Shown piece by piece: positions 5,588 to 8,236 of a DNA stretch of 8,236 nt. Each line of letters opens with the position of its first letter. Within the stretch, counting starts at the first letter, position 1. The stretch is from Porphyromonadaceae bacterium UBA2720. GTDB lineage: Bacteria; Bacteroidota; Bacteroidia; Bacteroidales; Muribaculaceae. A program made the translations under genes and the position numbers. The notes under the pieces are model-generated. The model saw nothing but the letters and a program-made list of their open reading frames with translations. It was not told where the DNA came from and searched no databases. The stretch is taken from the NCBI GenBank assembly GCA_002353885.1, contig DEKO01000073.1, forward strand, positions 1-8,236. Reading direction: 5' to 3'.

Positions 5588-6499
5588 ATGAAAAAGATTC
5601 TGACAACAAGCGTTGCACTCCTGTTGCTGTGTGCAGGATGCAACCTGGCCACAAAAACAGAGTCGTCAATCGACACAATCGACAGTGTGAAGTGCTACAC
5701 TTCACATTTGCCAGGAGGTGACAGTGTGATCATCAAGCGTGTGGGTGACATTCCTGTGCCTCTCAAGCACATCAAGCGCGACTCGGTCGAGCCGGGCTCG
5801 TTTGCCGAGTATCTGCGCAATCTGCCGCTGAAGCCCGAGGACTATCCCACGCATCTGTATGACGGCAGCGAGAAGGCGAACAAGAGAAGCACATTCCGTG
5901 TTGTGGACATGGACATCGACAGTGTTGACCTGCAGCAGTGTGCCGATGCCTGTATCCGCCTCTACGCCGAGTATCTGTGGCACAGCAAGCAATACGACAA
6001 AATCAAATTCCACTTTGTGAGCGGATTCCTGGCCGACTACGACCGCTGGGCGCATGGCGAGCGCATCCGCATCAACGCCGGCCGCACCCAGGCATCATGG
6101 TATCGGCTCAACAACGAGGAGGATTACAGCTACAGCACCTTCCGCCAATATCTGCTTGTGGTGTTCGCCTACGCCGGAACAGCCTCATTGCCCAAGGACA
6201 TGGAGGTGGTGAGACATGGATTAGAAATCGGTGATGTCATCATCCAGCCAGGCTCGCCAGGGCACGCCGTGATTGTTGTCGACAAGGCACGAGAGTTTCT
6301 CCTGCTGGCTCAAAGCTACATGCCTGCACAAGAGATAGAGATACTGCAAGGACGGCATGGCTGTGAAGAAATCTGGAACTGCATTGGTTCGGAACCAGAA
6401 ATAGATGATTACTCATATTTAGCTACACCCGAGTGGAGTTTCAGATTGGATAATCAGAAAGCTTTTGTCATGCGTTTCAAAACGCTAAATTCACGTTAA
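5588..6499 (+). CDS. DUF4846 family lipoprotein
   Basis: This is a 303-residue protein. Residues 1-18 form a lipoprotein signal (MKKILTTS, hydrophobic run, LCAGC) with Cys18 as the lipidation site; Cys at -3 is slightly off the usual Leu. The rest matches DUF4846, a Bacteroidetes family: FAEYLRNLPLKP and HLYDGSEK, then the DIDSVDLQQCADACIRL block, AEYLW, FVSGFLADYDRW, an FRQYL..VFAYAGTASL segment, GSPGHAVIVVDKA, LLLAQSYMPAQEIEIL and finally the TPEWSF signature. The conserved Cys in LQQCAD and the His in SPGHAV resemble the Cys/His pair of papain-like NlpC/CHAP folds. A peptidase or amidase role is possible but unproven. It begins 95 bases after the Sel1 gene. The next gene starts 9 bases after its stop, suggesting co-transcription. 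Confidence 0.88.
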   Translation: MKKILTTSVALLLLCAGCNLATKTESSIDTIDSVKCYTSHLPGGDSVIIKRVGDIPVPLKHIKRDSVEPGSFAEYLRNLPLKPEDYPTHLYDGSEKANKRSTFRVVDMDIDSVDLQQCADACIRLYAEYLWHSKQYDKIKFHFVSGFLADYDRWAHGERIRINAGRTQASWYRLNNEEDYSYSTFRQYLLVVFAYAGTASLPKDMEVVRHGLEIGDVIIQPGSPGHAVIVVDKAREFLLLAQSYMPAQEIEILQGRHGCEEIWNCIGSEPEIDDYSYLATPEWSFRLDNQKAFVMRFKTLNSR

Positions 6500-6508
6500 G
6501 AGACTGGA

Positions 6509-7189
6509 ATGATAAGATTACTGTGGCATACGTTAGCGCGGCAGGGCAAGTCGATGCTCGGTTTCCCGAGGCTGCGGGGTGGGGGACAGGCGGTGGCCTA
6601 CGACCTGGCCGACGGCGACCAGCAGTGCTATCCGCAGCTGCTGGCACCACGCCGGGGTGCGCCAATTGCCCTGCCACGGCGGGGCAAGAACTGCAAGCGC
6701 GGCTTGAGCGAGTCGTGGCTGAGTTTCTGGATGCTGCGGCATCGCCTGAAGAACTTCTACGACAGCACTGCGCTGCATGTGCCCGGGCATCGCTATGAGC
6801 CCGACCTGGCATATATCGACGAGGCACGCGGCATCTTCATCGACATCGAGGTCGATGAGCCTTACACCTTTGCTCAGCGCATCCCCACACACGCCATGGG
6901 GCGCGACGACGAGCGCAACCGGCTGGTCACCGAGGCCGGGTGGGTGGTGCTGCGCTTCAGCGAGCAGCAGGCATTGACCACGCCCGAACGTGTGGCGCGC
7001 ACGGTGATCGACGTGGTGCGCACCATTGCTCCCGATGTGCCCATGCCTCGCGCCCTGCGCGAAGTGGAGCCTGCCGTGCCCGAGCCGCGATGGGACTATC
7101 AGGAGGCGCGCCGCCGTGCCGCCACCCGCGCCAGCGACAACTACCAGCGCCGCAACATCCTCTACCGCCTGATGAACCTTTTCCGCTGA
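6509..7189 (+). CDS. DUF559/Vsr-like nuclease-fold protein (PD-(D/E)XK superfamily)
   Basis: This 226-residue protein has no signal peptide. The central part (about residues 75-165) carries a PD-(D/E)XK-type pattern: EPD (97-99), IFIDIEVDEPY (109-119, with E114 and D116), H128, the RDDERN run (132-137) and then GWVVLRFSE (144-152). This order (PD, IExD, H, D..R, W.v.RF) is typical of DUF559 and Vsr-like endonuclease-fold proteins. An intact acidic set suggests it may be catalytically active, but the target is unknown. The N-terminal 70 residues are rich in Gly, Arg and Pro and unassigned. The C-terminal 40 are strongly basic, perhaps for nucleic-acid binding. ATG 6509 lies 9 bases after the DUF4846 stop. 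GC content is high, matching the importer and unlike the Sel1 gene. Function beyond the fold is unassigned. Confidence 0.72.
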   Translation: MIRLLWHTLARQGKSMLGFPRLRGGGQAVAYDLADGDQQCYPQLLAPRRGAPIALPRRGKNCKRGLSESWLSFWMLRHRLKNFYDSTALHVPGHRYEPDLAYIDEARGIFIDIEVDEPYTFAQRIPTHAMGRDDERNRLVTEAGWVVLRFSEQQALTTPERVARTVIDVVRTIAPDVPMPRALREVEPAVPEPRWDYQEARRRAATRASDNYQRRNILYRLMNLFR

Positions 7190-7309
7190 CCACAGCCAGC
7201 CGGAATGAATTTATAGTTAAAAGTTTAAAGTCAGTGCCACAATATGGTGAGTCGGGAATCTGATTAATCTGTGTGCAAAATTCAGCCTGGCAGCGAATAA
7301 ACACAGAAA

Positions 7310-7343
7310 ACACTGAACACACAGAATTTTTTTTCAGTGTGTT
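7310..7343. terminator. Weak bidirectional terminator-like hairpin between convergent genes
   Basis: ACACTGAA (7310-7317) pairs with TTCAGTGT (7333-7340), and alternatively AACACAC (7316-7322) pairs with GTGTGTT (7337-7343). An eight-T run (7327-7334) lies in the loop or arm. On the minus strand the hairpin is followed by TTTTCTGTG. It sits between the nuclease-fold gene and the convergent acetyltransferase gene, where a shared terminator is expected. The stem is AT-rich and the + strand lacks a trailing T-run, so confidence is low. Confidence 0.35.
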
Positions 7344-7372
7344 ATTATCTCGCAGCAACCTGTGGACATGGC

Positions 7373-7954
7373 TCACTTCTCGTCTAGCTGGCGGATGACG
7401 CGGCAGGGGTTGCCGGCGGCCAGCACGCCAGCGGGGATGTCGTGCACCACCACCGAGCCGGCACCGATGACGGTGTTGTCGCCGATGGTCACGCCCGGCA
7501 TGACGCACACGTTGCCGCCTATCCACACATTGTTGCCCACACGGATGGGCAACGAGTACTCTAGCCCGGCGTTGCGCTGGGCCACGTCCAGCGGGTGCCC
7601 CGCGGTGTAGAACGCGCAGTTGGGCGCAATGAACACATTGTCGCCAAAGGTCACCCGCGCCTCGTCCAGAATCACCAGGTTAGTATTGGCAAAAAAGTTT
7701 TCGCCCACCTCGATGTTGAACCCATAGTCGCAGAAGAATGGCGAAATAATCTTGAAACGCTGGCCCGTCTTGCCCAGGATGCGGCGCATCAGCGCGTCGC
7801 GCTCAGCGGTCTGCGACGGGCGCAAGAGGTTGTAATCGTGGCACATCTCCTGCGTCTGTGTGAGCAGGTCGAGCAGGGTAGTGTTGTTGGTGGCATCATA
7901 GAGGTCGCCACTCATCATCTTCTCCAGTTCTTGTTGTTGTTTGTCGGTCATCAT
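7373..7954 (-). CDS. maa: Maltose/galactoside O-acetyltransferase-like protein
   Basis: This 193-residue cytosolic enzyme of the hexapeptide-repeat (left-handed beta-helix) family would transfer acetyl from acetyl-CoA to a sugar hydroxyl. Residues about 12-66 form the N-terminal Mac domain: MSGDLYDATN, then L..LL..TQEMCHDYNLLRPS. The helix repeats follow from FNIEVGENFFANTNLVI, through ARVTFGDNVFIAPNCAF, to IRVGNNVWIGGNVCVMPGVTIGDNTVIGAGS. The catalytic His is H120 in YTAGHPLD. The C-terminal AGNPCRVIR is the usual acetyl-CoA-side closing motif. Length fits the family (about 185-200). It may start at 7954 or at the second Met (7951). A Bacteroidetes-type promoter lies directly upstream. The physiological substrate is not known; such enzymes are often called maa or lacA on similarity alone. 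Confidence 0.92.
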   Translation of the reverse strand: MMTDKQQQELEKMMSGDLYDATNNTTLLDLLTQTQEMCHDYNLLRPSQTAERDALMRRILGKTGQRFKIISPFFCDYGFNIEVGENFFANTNLVILDEARVTFGDNVFIAPNCAFYTAGHPLDVAQRNAGLEYSLPIRVGNNVWIGGNVCVMPGVTIGDNTVIGAGSVVVHDIPAGVLAAGNPCRVIRQLDEK

Positions 7955-7958
7955 GTCG

Positions 7959-7990
7959 CAAAGGTACGATTAAGCGAGCGAAATGCCAAA
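7959..7990 (-). promoter_or_regulatory. Bacteroidetes-type promoter of the acetyltransferase gene
   Basis: On the minus strand TTTG (7990-7987) is followed by a 20-base spacer and TACCTTTG (7966-7959), matching TTTG-N19/20-TAnnTTTG. The -7 box ends only four bases ahead of the first ATG (7954). With the usual 4-7 bases from box to transcription start, the mRNA would begin at or next to the start codon, giving a leaderless or near-leaderless transcript. Confidence 0.7.
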
Positions 7991-8236
7991 TTTTGGAGTA
8001 GCGAATGCAAAGAAGTGCTTGCATTTCTTTGCTGAGTCGCGACAAAATTGGTCACAAGTCAAATTGATTTGAGCATTTCCGAGCGGGAGTACCTTCGTCA
8101 TAGCCAAAGGTACAAATTTTCTGCCACTTGTCGGCCTTTAGTGGGACACCGTCTCGCAAAAAACACCCCTCAATCGCTGAAAACTGCCCCCTAATGACCG
8201 ATTACTGAAAACTTTTTAGATAAATTTGGCTGCACC
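7991..8236. other. Right-end intergenic stretch with several inverted repeats
   Basis: No gene is seen in the last 246 bases. Contents: two mutually exclusive hairpins at 8004-8032; a near-palindrome TCAAAT-TG-ATTTGA (8059-8072); GTACCTT (8089-8095) pairing with AAGGTAC (8107-8113) over an 11-base loop; a second minus-strand TACCTTTG box (8112-8105) without a TTTG partner; and CTGAAAACT twice, 28 bases apart (8177-8185 and 8205-8213). The window closes with GGCTGCAC (8228-8235), the reverse complement of 27-34. It appears to be a mosaic of intergenic repeats upstream of the acetyltransferase gene. Confidence 0.55.
8004..8032. repeat. Two alternative overlapping hairpins
   Basis: AATGCAA (8004-8010) can pair with TTGCATT (8019-8025), or GCAAAGAA (8007-8014) can pair with TTCTTTGC (8025-8032). 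The arms overlap, so only one can form at a time. It lies just upstream of the acetyltransferase promoter on the minus strand. It could be a terminator remnant of an upstream gene or simply a folded repeat. Confidence 0.45.

Noticed and set aside
7595..8035. Plus-strand 146-codon open frame over the acetyltransferase gene
   Set aside because: It lies opposite a clearly conserved enzyme and runs through its promoter and intergenic hairpins; no motif was seen.

Overview
The window looks like chromosomal DNA from a Gram-negative Bacteroidales bacterium (Prevotella/Muribaculaceae-like). The evidence is: outer-membrane-type lipoproteins, a DUF4846 protein, no Shine-Dalgarno sequences ahead of starts, AT-rich tandem repeats between GC-rich genes, and two minus-strand promoters that fit the Bacteroidetes pattern TTTG-N19/20-TAnnTTTG. 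The assignment comes from sequence character only; no search was run.

Layout. Positions 1-137 hold palindromic repeats, a long hairpin and a probable promoter that fires leftward out of the window. Positions 138-3276 encode a complete metallophore/cobalamin-type ABC importer on the + strand: a substrate-binding lipoprotein, a FecCD-family permease (ATGA overlap with the first gene) and an ATPase that begins at TTG. The permease and ATPase are separated by about 210 bases that carry four tandem hairpins. Positions 3277-3856 are gene-free and repeat-rich, with several hairpins and a canonical G-quadruplex motif. They lead into a 3' remnant of tatC (3857-4036). Positions 4149-5492 encode a large Sel1-repeat protein of distinctly lower GC. 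Positions 5588-6499 encode a DUF4846 lipoprotein, followed 9 bases later by a DUF559/Vsr-like nuclease-fold protein (6509-7189). A maltose/galactoside O-acetyltransferase-like gene (7373-7954) faces the other way, with its promoter directly against its start codon. The right end is a repeat-rich intergenic stretch.

How the parts work together. The first three genes form one uptake machine: the lipoprotein receives substrate in the periplasm, the permease carries it across the inner membrane, and the ATPase powers the step. The lipoprotein and nuclease-fold genes are probably co-transcribed, but no shared pathway is evident. The Sel1 protein and the acetyltransferase look like stand-alone genes. 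I see no complete mobile element, CRISPR array, tRNA or rRNA. I also see no convincing new multi-gene system. The points most worth a second look are the hairpin cluster inside the importer operon, the tatC remnant, the G-quadruplex/hairpin overlap, the near-leaderless promoter and the lipoprotein-nuclease pair.
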